DNA of 64,000 bases from CAIWHR01 sp963717695 (GTDB taxonomy: Bacteria; Pseudomonadota; Gammaproteobacteria; Burkholderiales; Casimicrobiaceae), in contig CAVQWR010000007.1 of NCBI GenBank assembly GCA_963717695.1, positions 558,001-622,000 on the forward strand, in the 5' to 3' direction. Every line of letters begins with the position of its first letter. The stretch's first letter is position 1. The notes under the pieces were generated by a model. That model was not told the origin of the DNA. It searched no databases and worked only from the letters and a program-made list of their open reading frames with translations. The position numbers were made by a program, and so were the translations under genes. Below are positions 1-8,558 of the stretch, one piece after another.

Positions 1-37
1 CGTTGTATCCCGGCGACTGCACGTCGGTTTCGGGTGA

Positions 38-670
38 TCAGATGAACAGGCTGACGTCGGCGTCCTTCGCCATGGGGAGGAAGGTCGCGGCGCCGACGTA
101 CTCCTTGACCTCGGGAATGAAAGCCTTGGTGTCGTAGCCGAAGAGGTCGACCGTCATCTGGCAACCGATGAGGTTCACTCCGGCCTCGATGCAGAGGCTG
201 CGCAGCTCATCGATCGGGGCAACCCCCTTCTTCTTTATCGTCTGCTTCATCATTTTCGTCGCGAACGCCTCGTACGCGGGGATGATCGACTGCACGGCGT
301 TGGGAATGTTCCAGCGAATCGACTTGAACCAGGCTGGCCCCATCGGCATCTTCATTGGCATGGCGGGGTTGCCGAGCGGGCTCACCTTCAGCTTTCGCAG
401 ATCCTTCTTGAGCAGCTCGAGACCGTAGAACGTGAAGAAGATCGAGACGTCCCAGCCGAGCGCCGCGGCCGTCGACGAAAGGATGAACGGCGGATAGGCC
501 CAATCGAGGGTGCCTTTGGTCGCGATGATCGTCATCGATGGCGTCTTTGCGGCCTTGAGCGCTGCAAGCTTGGCCTCGAGCCTCTGGTCGAGTAACGCAT
601 CGACGCGTTCTGCGATCAGCCGATCGAGTGCCTTGTCGTCCCGAGCAACGGTGCTAGTCTGGGTGTCCAT
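38..670 (-). CDS. dsrE2: DsrE2-like sulfur carrier (DsrE/DsrF/DrsH-like family)
   Basis: The 210-residue protein has a charged helical N-terminus (about residues 10-45). A DsrE-like alpha/beta core follows, with a hydrophobic stretch near residues 55-85 (PPFILSSTAAALGWDVSIFF) and a conserved GCQMT-type cysteine loop near residue 170. Family members are membrane-associated persulfide carriers that pass sulfane sulfur between TusA, rhodaneses and the oxidation machinery. It lies 53 bp downstream of tusA on the same strand, the usual tusA-dsrE2 pairing in sulfur oxidisers. An AGAGGA ribosome site sits 6 bases before the ATG. No rhodanese is directly adjacent here, although one is encoded at 11.6 kb. 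The family call is firm; the exact partner is inferred. Confidence 0.85.
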   Translation of the reverse strand: MDTQTSTVARDDKALDRLIAERVDALLDQRLEAKLAALKAAKTPSMTIIATKGTLDWAYPPFILSSTAAALGWDVSIFFTFYGLELLKKDLRKLKVSPLGNPAMPMKMPMGPAWFKSIRWNIPNAVQSIIPAYEAFATKMMKQTIKKKGVAPIDELRSLCIEAGVNLIGCQMTVDLFGYDTKAFIPEVKEYVGAATFLPMAKDADVSLFI

Positions 671-723
671 GGAGAATCCTCTGCAGCAGGCGGGATTGGG
701 GGAACTGCGGAGCGCGGCTCGCT

Positions 724-951
724 CTACTTCTTTTTCATATAGAAGATGTATGTCTTGTTCTCTTCGGAGGACGACAGGAGTTCGTTTCCGGTTTGATTCG
801 CGAACGCCTGCATGTCCTTGATCGATCCCGGATCGGTTGCGACGACTCTGAGCACCTGCCCGGATGCGATCTCGGCAAGCGACTTCTTGGTCTTGAGAAT
901 CGGCAGCGGGCAGGACAGTCCGCGTGCGTCGAGTTCCTTATCGAAATTCAT
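724..951 (-). CDS. tusA: TusA family sulfurtransferase
   Basis: A 75-residue TusA/SirA protein. It carries the diagnostic RGLSCPLPILK motif near the N-terminus, with Cys14 as the persulfide-carrying residue of the CPxP box. TusA shuttles sulfane sulfur in the cytoplasm. The start is set by an AAGGAG site 8 bases upstream of the ATG; the frame is open further upstream, but the added residues look non-native. It is first in an operon with dsrE2, and a palindrome further upstream may be its operator. In this setting it probably works in dissimilatory sulfur trafficking rather than only tRNA thiolation. Confidence 0.92.
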   Translation of the reverse strand: MNFDKELDARGLSCPLPILKTKKSLAEIASGQVLRVVATDPGSIKDMQAFANQTGNELLSSSEENKTYIFYMKKK

Positions 952-1365
952 TACCATCTCCTTGCATGCGCCGCACGCTGTCGGTTTCGATTGCTCGCGC
1001 CGGCCGGATTCATTAGGCGCTTTTTTCCGACCTTCGGGGAAGGCCATACGACCGGCGATTTGCTCTACAGCGGAAATCGCGCGAGCGCTTGCACACGAAT
1101 GAATTCTTACTGGTTTTCCTCTGGGAACCGTTGCCTAGGGTCAACGTCGGACGCAGTCCATCCGCGACCAATTGCCGCGTGGCAAGGCCCGACGCATTAG
1201 GCGAACTGCGGCAATGTTTAGTCTATTACCACTTGGGGTAATGACCCCATACCCCATAGGGAGTAATTGAATGATCCGACACACGCGATCGCTCCGGCTT
1301 GAATTCGGCCATGTGGCGATAGCAGGCGTGCGTTCGATGCGTGACAGAACCCTTCGGTCGTCCTC
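952..1365. other. Intergenic region between tusA and cbbT, no gene seen
   Basis: About 410 bp lie between the tusA start and the cbbT stop. No open frame here looks like a protein. The region must carry the tusA promoter (minus strand). It contains an inverted repeat at 1225-1242 and a tandem CCCCATA duplication at 1244-1257. No clear terminator for cbbT was found. Confidence 0.5.
1225..1242. promoter_or_regulatory. Inverted repeat ATTACC-N6-GGTAAT, possible operator upstream of tusA
   Basis: A perfect 6+6 bp palindrome with a 6-base spacer lies about 275 bp upstream of tusA. It is followed by the tandem CCCCATA repeat. The position suits a regulator site for tusA-dsrE2, but it could also belong to the end of the cbb operon. 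The function is inferred from symmetry only. Confidence 0.3.
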
Positions 1366-3489
1366 CTAGCCAATGGCTGCAGCGGCGACGGCACGCGCCG
1401 CGGCGACGACGCCGCGTGCAGCGGCGGCGACGGCGTCGGCGGTGATGCCGAAGAACTTGAAGAGGGCGGGACCGGGCGCCGATTCGCCAAAGCGGTCGAT
1501 GCCGACCACGGCGCCGCGCGGATCGTCGGCAGCGCCCACGTACGCGCGCCAGCCGGCGGTGACGCCGGCCTCGACGGCGACCCGCGGGACCCCCGCGGGC
1601 AGCACGCTCGTCCGGTAGGCGGCGTCCTGCCGCTCGAACACGCTGGTGCAGGGCATCGACACGACGCGCGCGTCGATGCCTTCGCCGGCCAGCGTGGCGC
1701 GGGCCGCCACCGCAAGGGAGAGCTCGGAGCCCGTCCCGATCAGCACGACGCGGTGCGCGCCGGGAATGCCCGCGAAATCGGCGAGCACGTAGCCGCCGCG
1801 GCGGATGTCGGCGACGGCGCGCGCGTCGCGCGCCTCGAACGGCACGTTCTGCCGGGTGAGGATCAGCGTGCTCGGGCCGTCGGCGCGCTCGATCGCCGCG
1901 ACCCAGGCGACGACGGTCTCGACCGTGTCGCCGGGGCGCCAGACGTCGAGGTGCGGAATGAGGCGCAGGCTCGCCGTGTGCTCGACCGACTGGTGCGTCG
2001 GTCCGTCCTCGCCCAGTCCGATCGAATCGTGCGTGAACACGAACACGGCGCGCAGGCGGATCAGCGCCGCCATCCGCAGCGCGTTGCGGGCGTAATCCGA
2101 GAAGGTGAGGAACGTGCCCACGTAAGGGATGAAGCCGCCGTGCAGCGCGAGGCCGTTGGCGATCGCGCACATCGCGAACTCGCGCACGCCGAAATGCACG
2201 TAGTTGCCGGCCTCGGTGCGCGAGATCGCCTTGCTGCCGGACCAGTCGGTGAACACCGAGCCCGTGAGGTCGGCGGAGCCGCCGATCAGTTCCGGCAGTG
2301 CAGGGGCGAGCGCTTCCAGCGATTGCTGCGAGGCCTTGCGCGTGGCGACGGTGGCGGCCTTCGCGTTGGCCGCGTCGATCGCGGCTGCCGCGACTTCCGC
2401 CCAGTTCGCGGGCAGCTCGCCCGCCATGCGCCGGCTGAATTCCTCCGCCAATTGCGGAAACGCCACGCGATAGGCGGCAAAGCGCTCCGACCACGCCTGT
2501 TCGAGCTGCGCGCCGCGCTCGCGCGCGTCCCAGCCGGCATACACCTCGGGCGGGATCACGAACGGCGGATGGGTCCAGCCGAGCGCCACGCGCGCCGCCG
2601 CGACTTCCTTCTCCCCCAGCGCCGCGCCGTGCACGTCGGCGCTGCCTGCCTTGTTCGGCGCGCCCTTGCCGATGATCGTCTGGCAGCAGATGAGCTGCGG
2701 GCGTCCGGAGCGCGCTCCGTGGGTCTTCGCCTTGGCGAGTGCGGCGGCGACCGCCGCGACATCATGTCCGTCGACCTTCGGCTGCACCTCCCAGCCGTAC
2801 GCCTCGAAGCGGCGCGGCGTGTCGTCGGTGAACCAGCCGCTCACCTTGCCGTCGATCGAGATGCCGTTGTCGTCGTAGAACGCCACGAGCTTGCCGAGCC
2901 CCCAGGTGCCGGCGAGCGACGCCGCCTCGTGGGAAATGCCTTCCATCAGGCAGCCGTCGCCGAGGAACACGTAGGTGTGGTGATCGACGATCGCGTGGCC
3001 CGGCTGGTTGAACTCTCCCGCCATCAGCCGCTCGGCGAGCGCCATGCCCACCGCATTCGCGAGGCCCTGCCCGAGCGGGCCCGTCGTGGTCTCGACGCCG
3101 GCGGTGAGGCCGTGTTCCGGATGGCCAGGTGTTTTCGAATGCAGCTGCCGGAACTGCTTCAGCTCCTCCATCGGCAGGTCGTAGCCGGTGAGATGCAGCA
3201 GGCCGTACAGCAGCATCGAGCCGTGACCGTTCGACAGCACGAAGCGATCGCGGTCCGGCCACTGCGGATGGGCGGGGTGGTGGCGCAGCGCGTCGCGCCA
3301 GAGCACCAGCGCGATGTCCGCCATCCCCATCGGCATTCCCGGATGACCGCTCTTCGCGGCTTCGACGGCATCCATCGCCAGCGCCCGCAATGCGTTGGCC
3401 AAGGTTGCGTCGGACACGATACTCGATGGTTGGCCGCTCGTGCGCGCGCCGGATTCAGGTTCGGTAAGCAATTCGACAGAGGAGGGCAT
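1366..3489 (-). CDS. cbbT: Transketolase of the Calvin cycle
   Basis: A 707-residue transketolase that transfers two-carbon ketol groups with thiamine diphosphate and regenerates ribulose-5-phosphate in the Calvin cycle. Visible family marks are SGHPGMPMGMAD near the N-terminus, GPLGQGLANAVGMA, and the ThDP/Mg motif GDGCLMEG followed about 25 residues later by DDNGISIDG. The ATG at 3489 (MPSSVELL) is chosen because residues encoded upstream are arginine-rich and unlike the family; a GGAAG sits about 6 bases before it. It is the last gene of cbbLSXFPT, 133 bp after cbbP. The C-terminus is alanine-rich. The assignment to cbb rather than a housekeeping tkt rests on the operon position. Confidence 0.93.
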   Translation of the reverse strand: MPSSVELLTEPESGARTSGQPSSIVSDATLANALRALAMDAVEAAKSGHPGMPMGMADIALVLWRDALRHHPAHPQWPDRDRFVLSNGHGSMLLYGLLHLTGYDLPMEELKQFRQLHSKTPGHPEHGLTAGVETTTGPLGQGLANAVGMALAERLMAGEFNQPGHAIVDHHTYVFLGDGCLMEGISHEAASLAGTWGLGKLVAFYDDNGISIDGKVSGWFTDDTPRRFEAYGWEVQPKVDGHDVAAVAAALAKAKTHGARSGRPQLICCQTIIGKGAPNKAGSADVHGAALGEKEVAAARVALGWTHPPFVIPPEVYAGWDARERGAQLEQAWSERFAAYRVAFPQLAEEFSRRMAGELPANWAEVAAAAIDAANAKAATVATRKASQQSLEALAPALPELIGGSADLTGSVFTDWSGSKAISRTEAGNYVHFGVREFAMCAIANGLALHGGFIPYVGTFLTFSDYARNALRMAALIRLRAVFVFTHDSIGLGEDGPTHQSVEHTASLRLIPHLDVWRPGDTVETVVAWVAAIERADGPSTLILTRQNVPFEARDARAVADIRRGGYVLADFAGIPGAHRVVLIGTGSELSLAVAARATLAGEGIDARVVSMPCTSVFERQDAAYRTSVLPAGVPRVAVEAGVTAGWRAYVGAADDPRGAVVGIDRFGESAPGPALFKFFGITADAVAAAARGVVAAARAVAAAAIG

Positions 3490-3622
3490 AGTCGCTTCCA
3501 GATGCAGATGGTTCGGGGTCGGGCCGCCGTCCCGCGCGAGGGGTCCGCCGTCGCGTTGAGCAGCGCGGCTTCGCGAGCTTGGCCGAATCCTCAATGGATG
3601 GCTGGAGGAACCGTCAGCTTCT

Positions 3623-4498
3623 TCATGCCGCGCGCCGCTTGCGGTCCATCAGTTGCAGGATCATCGGAGTCAGGATCAGTTGCATGGCAAGACTCATCTT
3701 TCCGCCTGGGACGACAATGATGTTCGGGCGTGACATGTACGAGTCGTGCAGCATCGACAGGAGATAGAGGAAGTCGATGCCCTGCGGCTTCGCAAACCGG
3801 ATCACCACCATGCTTTCGTCCACCGTCGGAATATCCTTCGCGATGAAGGGATTCGACGTATCGACCATCGGGACCCGCTGGAAATTGATGTGCGTTTGCG
3901 AGAATTGCGGGCATATGTAGTTCACATAGTCCGGCATCCGGCGAAGGATCGTGTCGACGACCGCTCCCTGGGAGTAGCCGCGCAGGTTCTGATCGCGGTG
4001 CAGCTTCTGAATCCACTCGAGGTTGATGATCGGAACGACGCCGATGAGAAGATCGGCATGCGTGGCGATATTGACCTCGCCGGTGACCGCCCCGCCGTGC
4101 AGCCCCTCGTAGAACAGAAGGTCCGTTCCCGCGGGAATGTCTGTCCACGGAGTGAACGTACCCGCCTCCTGCTTGTGCGGCGCAGCTTCGGCGGCATCGT
4201 GCAGATATTTCCGGAAGCGGCCGGAGCCCGTTTCGCCATAGGTACGGAATAGCGCTTCGAGCTCGGCGAGCAGGTTCGCTTCCGGCCCGAAGTGGCTGAA
4301 GTGGCTGTTGCCGGCGGTCTGCGCCTCGGCCATTCTTGCCTTCATCTGCTTGCGGTCGAACCGGTGGAACGAATCACCCTCGATGATGGCGGCCGTGATG
4401 CCTTCGCGCCGGAAGATGTGCTCGAACGTCCGGGTGACGGTCGTCGTCCCGGCGCCGGAGGAACCGGTGATCGCCACCACAGGGTGTCGCTTCGTCAT
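3623..4498 (-). CDS. cbbP: Phosphoribulokinase
   Basis: A 291-residue proteobacterial phosphoribulokinase; it phosphorylates ribulose-5-phosphate with ATP to make the RuBisCO substrate. The P-loop GSSGAGTTT is at residues 12-20, followed by EGDSFHRFDR with the catalytic acidic residue. The length equals the usual octameric bacterial form (about 290). It lies in the cbb operon, 23 bp after cbbF and 133 bp before cbbT. Together with RuBisCO it is diagnostic of a working Calvin cycle. No cysteine pair for thioredoxin control of the plant type is apparent. Confidence 0.96.
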   Translation of the reverse strand: MTKRHPVVAITGSSGAGTTTVTRTFEHIFRREGITAAIIEGDSFHRFDRKQMKARMAEAQTAGNSHFSHFGPEANLLAELEALFRTYGETGSGRFRKYLHDAAEAAPHKQEAGTFTPWTDIPAGTDLLFYEGLHGGAVTGEVNIATHADLLIGVVPIINLEWIQKLHRDQNLRGYSQGAVVDTILRRMPDYVNYICPQFSQTHINFQRVPMVDTSNPFIAKDIPTVDESMVVIRFAKPQGIDFLYLLSMLHDSYMSRPNIIVVPGGKMSLAMQLILTPMILQLMDRKRRAA

Positions 4499-4521
4499 GG
4501 CGGGGCCTTGCTCGTTCGTCG

Positions 4522-5604
4522 TCAGTTGGGAAGGGCCATGGTGCCGAACAGCGACCGGTCGTTGAAGAGCGGCGATCGGAAGGCGGTCTCGCCGCGGTCG
4601 AATTCGGCGTGATAGCGCTCGAGTCGCGCGACCTCATTCTTCGAACCGAGGATCACGGGCACGCGCTGATGCAGCGACGTCGGCGCCACTTCAAGAATGC
4701 GACCACGCCCCGTCGACGCGATGCCTCCGGCCTGCTCGATCAGCAACGCCATCGGATTCGCCTCGTACAGCAGGCGCAGCCGGCCCGGCTTTCCGGGGTC
4801 CTTCGTGTCGGTCGGATACATGAACAGCCCCCCGCGCATCAGGATGCGGTGCACCTCGGCCACTAGCGACGCGATCCAGCGCATGTTGAAATCCTTGCCG
4901 CGCGCGCCGCTTCGGCCGGCGATGCACTCCTCGACGTAGCGCTTCACCGGCGGTTCCCAGAAGCGCTGGTTCGACGCGTTGACGGCGAATTCCTGCGTGT
5001 CCTCGGCAATCCGGAGGTCCGGATGGGTCAGGATGTACGCGCCGATCTCCGGATCGAGCGTGAAGCCGTGCACGCCGGTCCCCAGCGTGATGACGATCAT
5101 CGCCGTCGGACCGTAGAGCGCGTAGCCGGCGCACACCTGCTGCGTCCCCGGCTGCAGGAAATCCTCCGGGCGCGGGTCGACCACGCCCGAGGGCGCCCGC
5201 AGCACGGAAAAGATCGTGCCGACGGTCACGTTGACGTCGAGGTTCGACGACCCGTCGAGCGGGTCGAACACGAGAAGGTAGCGCCCGCGCGCGTATTTGG
5301 CCGGTATCGAGTACGGCGCCTCCATTTCCTCGGAGACCATGCCGGCGAGGTAACCGCCCCATTCACAACACGAAAGCATGATGTCATTGGCAACGACGTC
5401 GAGATGCTTCTGCTCCTCGCCCTGCACGTTGATCGTGCCTGCCGAGCCGCGCAATTCGGCAAGAGCGCCGCGCGCGACCGCGCTCGAAATGTATTTGCAG
5501 GCAGTCTGTATGTCGTTGACGAGCGCGATGAGCTCGGCGCCGCCCTCGAGCTTGCGCTGCTCCTCGATGATGAACTTCGAAAGCGTCGTGCGGCCATACA
5601 GCAT
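4522..5604 (-). CDS. cbbF: Class I fructose-1,6-bisphosphatase
   Basis: A 360-residue class I enzyme that hydrolyses fructose-1,6-bisphosphate (and often sedoheptulose-1,7-bisphosphate in autotrophs) in the regenerative arm of the Calvin cycle. It shows the metal/phosphate motif FDPLDGSSNLD near residue 115, VSEEME just before it, and the C-terminal LLYEANPMALLIEQAGG signature. Its start is 2 bp after the cbbX stop, so the two are probably translationally coupled. The position inside cbbLSXFPT supports the symbol cbbF. Confidence 0.95.
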   Translation of the reverse strand: MLYGRTTLSKFIIEEQRKLEGGAELIALVNDIQTACKYISSAVARGALAELRGSAGTINVQGEEQKHLDVVANDIMLSCCEWGGYLAGMVSEEMEAPYSIPAKYARGRYLLVFDPLDGSSNLDVNVTVGTIFSVLRAPSGVVDPRPEDFLQPGTQQVCAGYALYGPTAMIVITLGTGVHGFTLDPEIGAYILTHPDLRIAEDTQEFAVNASNQRFWEPPVKRYVEECIAGRSGARGKDFNMRWIASLVAEVHRILMRGGLFMYPTDTKDPGKPGRLRLLYEANPMALLIEQAGGIASTGRGRILEVAPTSLHQRVPVILGSKNEVARLERYHAEFDRGETAFRSPLFNDRSLFGTMALPN

Positions 5605-5606
5605 CG

Positions 5607-6521
5607 TCAGCTCCCCTGGAACATCCGGCTCGCGCGGATGTCGGCGGCCGTGATCGTCTGCAGCGCATCGCGCGTCACCGGCGTTGCGGCCAGGAACAGG
5701 CGGTTGGCCTGGCGCAGCCGCGCGCGGTCCAGCGCGTTGCGGATCGAGCGCGCGTTGGCGAAATTCGGCTGGGCCCGCCGCAACGAGATGTATTCGCGCA
5801 ACGCCATCCTGGCGCCGTCGTCGAGGCGATAGTCGAGCTTCGCCGACATCAGCGCCGCGATCTCGTACAGCTCTTCATTCGAATAGTCCGGAAAATCGAT
5901 GTGGTGCGCGATCCGCGACGCGATGCCGGGATTGCTGCGGAAGAACGTGTCCATCCGGTCCTTGTAGCCGGCCAGGATCACGACGAGATCGTCGCGCTGG
6001 TTCTCCATGACCTGGAGCAGTATCTCGATCGCCTCCTGCCCATAGTCACGCTCGTTCTCCGGCCGGTAGAGGTAATAGGCCTCATCGATGAACAGGACGC
6101 CGCCCATCGCGCGCTTCAGCACTTCCTTCGTCTTGGGCGCGGTGTGCCCGATGTACTGGCCGACGAGATCGTCGCGAGTCACGGAAACCAAATGCCCTTT
6201 GCGAACGTAGGACAGCCGGTGGAGGATCTCCGCCATCTTCTGTGCGACGGTCGTCTTGCCGGTCCCCGGATTGCCGGTGAAGCACATGTGCAGCGATGGC
6301 GGCTGGGTGTCGAGCCCCAGCGACTGGCGCGCGCGCTGTACGGTGAGGAGCGCCGCGATCTCACGCAGTCGCGTCTTCACGGGCACGAGCCCGATGAGCT
6401 CGCGGTCAAGCTCGTCGAGCAGCCGGTCGATGCCGGCCTCCGCGTGCAGCGAATGCAGATCGATGGCCTGCTCCGCTGACGGAATGGTCGCTGCCGATTC
6501 AGTGCGCTCCAAGGATTTCAT
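5607..6521 (-). CDS. cbbX: CbbX, red-type RuBisCO activase (AAA+)
   Basis: A 304-residue AAA+ ATPase. The Walker A motif is GNPGTGKTT near residue 100 and the Walker B motif is VLFIDEAYYL. CbbX hexamers remodel inhibited red-type RuBisCO by pulling on the extended C-terminus of the large subunit, and are activated by RuBP. It lies 24 bp downstream of cbbS, as is normal for form IC/ID operons. The large subunit here ends in an extended, disordered tail, consistent with a CbbX substrate. Confidence 0.95.
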   Translation of the reverse strand: MKSLERTESAATIPSAEQAIDLHSLHAEAGIDRLLDELDRELIGLVPVKTRLREIAALLTVQRARQSLGLDTQPPSLHMCFTGNPGTGKTTVAQKMAEILHRLSYVRKGHLVSVTRDDLVGQYIGHTAPKTKEVLKRAMGGVLFIDEAYYLYRPENERDYGQEAIEILLQVMENQRDDLVVILAGYKDRMDTFFRSNPGIASRIAHHIDFPDYSNEELYEIAALMSAKLDYRLDDGARMALREYISLRRAQPNFANARSIRNALDRARLRQANRLFLAATPVTRDALQTITAADIRASRMFQGS

Positions 6522-6545
6522 AGGATCGAGCCGTTGCGGTCGACT

Positions 6546-6962
6546 TCAGTAGCGCCTTCCGGCGGGCCGATCGGCGGCGTAGCTCGTGGTCGTGTAGCGG
6601 ACCTGCCTGCCTTTGACTTCCTGGCGGGCGAGCCCGAATCCCGGTTCGTCCTTCGGCCGGTTTACGATGAACGCAAGACGAACCGATTCGACGCCGCGCG
6701 TCGAGTCGAACGCAATGACCTTGATGTAGTGGTTCGGGAACACCTTTCGGCACTCGGTCACCTCCAGCATCACGCCCGCGGCGTCCTTGAGATTGAACAT
6801 GGGCAGGCCGTGCATGTCCCAATACGTGTTGCGCGGGTGCGGGTCGTCGGTGTACTCGACCGCGCAAGCCCATCCCTGGTCGATCGCGTACTGGATCTGC
6901 GCCCGGATCTCGTCGTCGGTGAGCTCGGGAAGGAACGAGAAACAGCCCTGTGTGATTCGCAT
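6546..6962 (-). CDS. cbbS: RuBisCO small subunit, form IC
   Basis: A 138-residue small subunit beginning MRITQGCFSFLPELTD and containing YTDDPHPRNTYW. Both marks belong to red-type (IC/ID) small subunits rather than the green IA/IB type. The C-terminal extension (after FIVNRPKDEPGF) forms the extra hairpin typical of red-type enzymes. It lies 13 bp downstream of cbbL and is co-transcribed with it. It caps the octameric large-subunit core in the cytoplasm; no carboxysome genes are in view. Confidence 0.97.
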   Translation of the reverse strand: MRITQGCFSFLPELTDDEIRAQIQYAIDQGWACAVEYTDDPHPRNTYWDMHGLPMFNLKDAAGVMLEVTECRKVFPNHYIKVIAFDSTRGVESVRLAFIVNRPKDEPGFGLARQEVKGRQVRYTTTSYAADRPAGRRY

Positions 6963-6975
6963 GTCTGTGGCTCCT

Positions 6976-8457
6976 TCAGGCGGACGCAGTGGCGGTCGGA
7001 ACGAAATCGGGCGTGTCGGTGGACGCGTAGTTGTAGGTGACGTCCTTCCAGGTATCGAGCGCCTGCTTGAGCGGCAGGCACCACTTCGCGGCGTCGGCGA
7101 GGATTTGCGGACCCTCGGCCGCGATGTCGCGTCCTTCGTTGCGCGCCTTCACCATCGTTTCGAGCGCGACGCGGTTCGCGATCGCGCCCGCCTGGATGCC
7201 CGCCGGATGGCCGATGGTGCCGCCGCCGAACTGCAGGACGACATCGTCGCCGAACAGCGTCAGCAGCTGATGCATCTGCCCGGCGTGGATGCCTCCCGAC
7301 GCGACGGGCATCACCTTGCGCATGTCAGCCCAGTCCTGGTCGAAGAAGAGGCCACGTTGAAGGTCCTGCTTCGTGAACGCGTCGCGGCACACGTTGTAGA
7401 AGCCCTGCACGGTCATCGGGTCGCCTTCGAGCTTGCCGACGGCCGTGCCGGCGTGCAGGTGATCGACACCGGCCAGGCGGAGCCATTTCGCGATCACGCG
7501 GAACGAGACGCCGTGGTTCTTCTGCCGCGTGTAGGTGCCGTGTCCGGCACGGTGCATGTGGAGGATCATGTCGTTCTTGCGCGACCAGTTGGCCATCGAC
7601 TGGATCGCCGTCCAGCCGATGACGAGATCGATCATCACGATGTTCGATCCAAGCTCCTTGGCGAACTCGGCGCGCTCGTACATGTCCTCCATCGTCGCGG
7701 CGGTGACATTGAGATAGTGACCCTTGACCTCGCCGCTGTTGACCTGCGCGCGATTCACCGCTTCCATGCAGAACAGGAATCGGTCGCGCCAGTGCATGAA
7801 CGGCTGCGAGTTGATGTTTTCGTCGTCCTTGGTGAAGTCGAGCCCGCCGGTGAGCCCCTCGTACACGACCCGGCCGTAATTGCGGCCGGACAGGCCGAGC
7901 TTCGGCTTCATCGTCGCGCCGAGCAGGGGCCGCCCGAATTTGTCGAGACGTTCGCGCTCGACGATGATCCCGGTCGGTGGGCCCTTGAAGGTCTTCACGT
8001 AGGCAACCGGGATGCGGATGTCCTCGAGGCGCGCCGCCTTCAGCGGCTTGAAGCTGAACACGTTCCCGATGAGGGACGCCGTCATGTTTGCGATCGAGCC
8101 CTCCTCGAACAGCACGAGGTCGTAGGCGACGTACGCGAAGTATTGCTGCTCGGTGGCCGTGCCCGGCCCGGTATTGGGCACCGGGTCGACGCGGTAGGCC
8201 TTCGCGCGATAGCTGTCGCAGGCCGTGAGGAGGTCGGTCCACACCACCGTCCAGGTCGCCGTGGACGATTCCCCGGCGACCGCCGCGGCGGCTTCGTCCG
8301 CATCCACGCCCTCCTGGGGGGTGATCCGGAAAAGACAGATCACGTCGGTATCAGTCGGCTCGTAATCGGGCCGCCAGTAGCCCATCTGCTTGTACTTGAG
8401 CACACCCGCGGAATAGCGAAGCTTCGGGTCGAGGACGATGTCGTTGGGGGCATTCAT
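6976..8457 (-). CDS. cbbL: RuBisCO large subunit, form IC
   Basis: A 493-residue large subunit that carboxylates ribulose-1,5-bisphosphate. The catalytic signature GLDFTKDDENINSQPF is at residues 205-220, with Lys210 the carbamylated residue. KPKLG is at 184-188, and the loop-6 lysine lies in AVGKLEGDP. The sequence and the paired small subunit place it in form IC (red type, Cupriavidus-like). It is first in the cbbLSXFPT operon. A GGAG site lies about 10 bases upstream of the ATG. Transcription is probably controlled by the divergent CbbR through the 101-bp intergenic region. Confidence 0.98.
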   Translation of the reverse strand: MNAPNDIVLDPKLRYSAGVLKYKQMGYWRPDYEPTDTDVICLFRITPQEGVDADEAAAAVAGESSTATWTVVWTDLLTACDSYRAKAYRVDPVPNTGPGTATEQQYFAYVAYDLVLFEEGSIANMTASLIGNVFSFKPLKAARLEDIRIPVAYVKTFKGPPTGIIVERERLDKFGRPLLGATMKPKLGLSGRNYGRVVYEGLTGGLDFTKDDENINSQPFMHWRDRFLFCMEAVNRAQVNSGEVKGHYLNVTAATMEDMYERAEFAKELGSNIVMIDLVIGWTAIQSMANWSRKNDMILHMHRAGHGTYTRQKNHGVSFRVIAKWLRLAGVDHLHAGTAVGKLEGDPMTVQGFYNVCRDAFTKQDLQRGLFFDQDWADMRKVMPVASGGIHAGQMHQLLTLFGDDVVLQFGGGTIGHPAGIQAGAIANRVALETMVKARNEGRDIAAEGPQILADAAKWCLPLKQALDTWKDVTYNYASTDTPDFVPTATASA

Positions 8458-8558
8458 CTGCGGGTCTCCAGCTGAGGGGCTGCCATGAGGACGACTGTAC
8501 GGATGCGTTGATATCAGGTAAAGTCAATAATTATTACCGATAGGATAAGTAAAACCTT
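8458..8558. promoter_or_regulatory. cbbL/cbbR divergent promoter region with candidate CbbR operator
   Basis: This 101-bp AT-rich gap separates the divergent cbbL and cbbR genes. A TNA-N7-TNA element, the published CbbR half-operator pattern, is at 8524-8536 (TCA-N7-TTA). A second symmetric element TTAT-N10-ATAA spans 8531-8548. On the minus strand a TTGACT hexamer near 8522-8527 could be the cbbL -35 box. The role is inferred from position and pattern. Confidence 0.6.

Noticed and set aside
1753..3720. 655-codon open frame antisense to cbbT
   Set aside because: The same shadow effect; composition is dominated by Arg, Ala and His with no recognisable family.
6787..8475. Long open frame (562 codons) antisense to cbbL
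   Set aside because: It is a high-GC shadow of cbbL/cbbS codon bias, His/Arg/Val-rich with no domain, no ribosome site and full overlap with certain genes.
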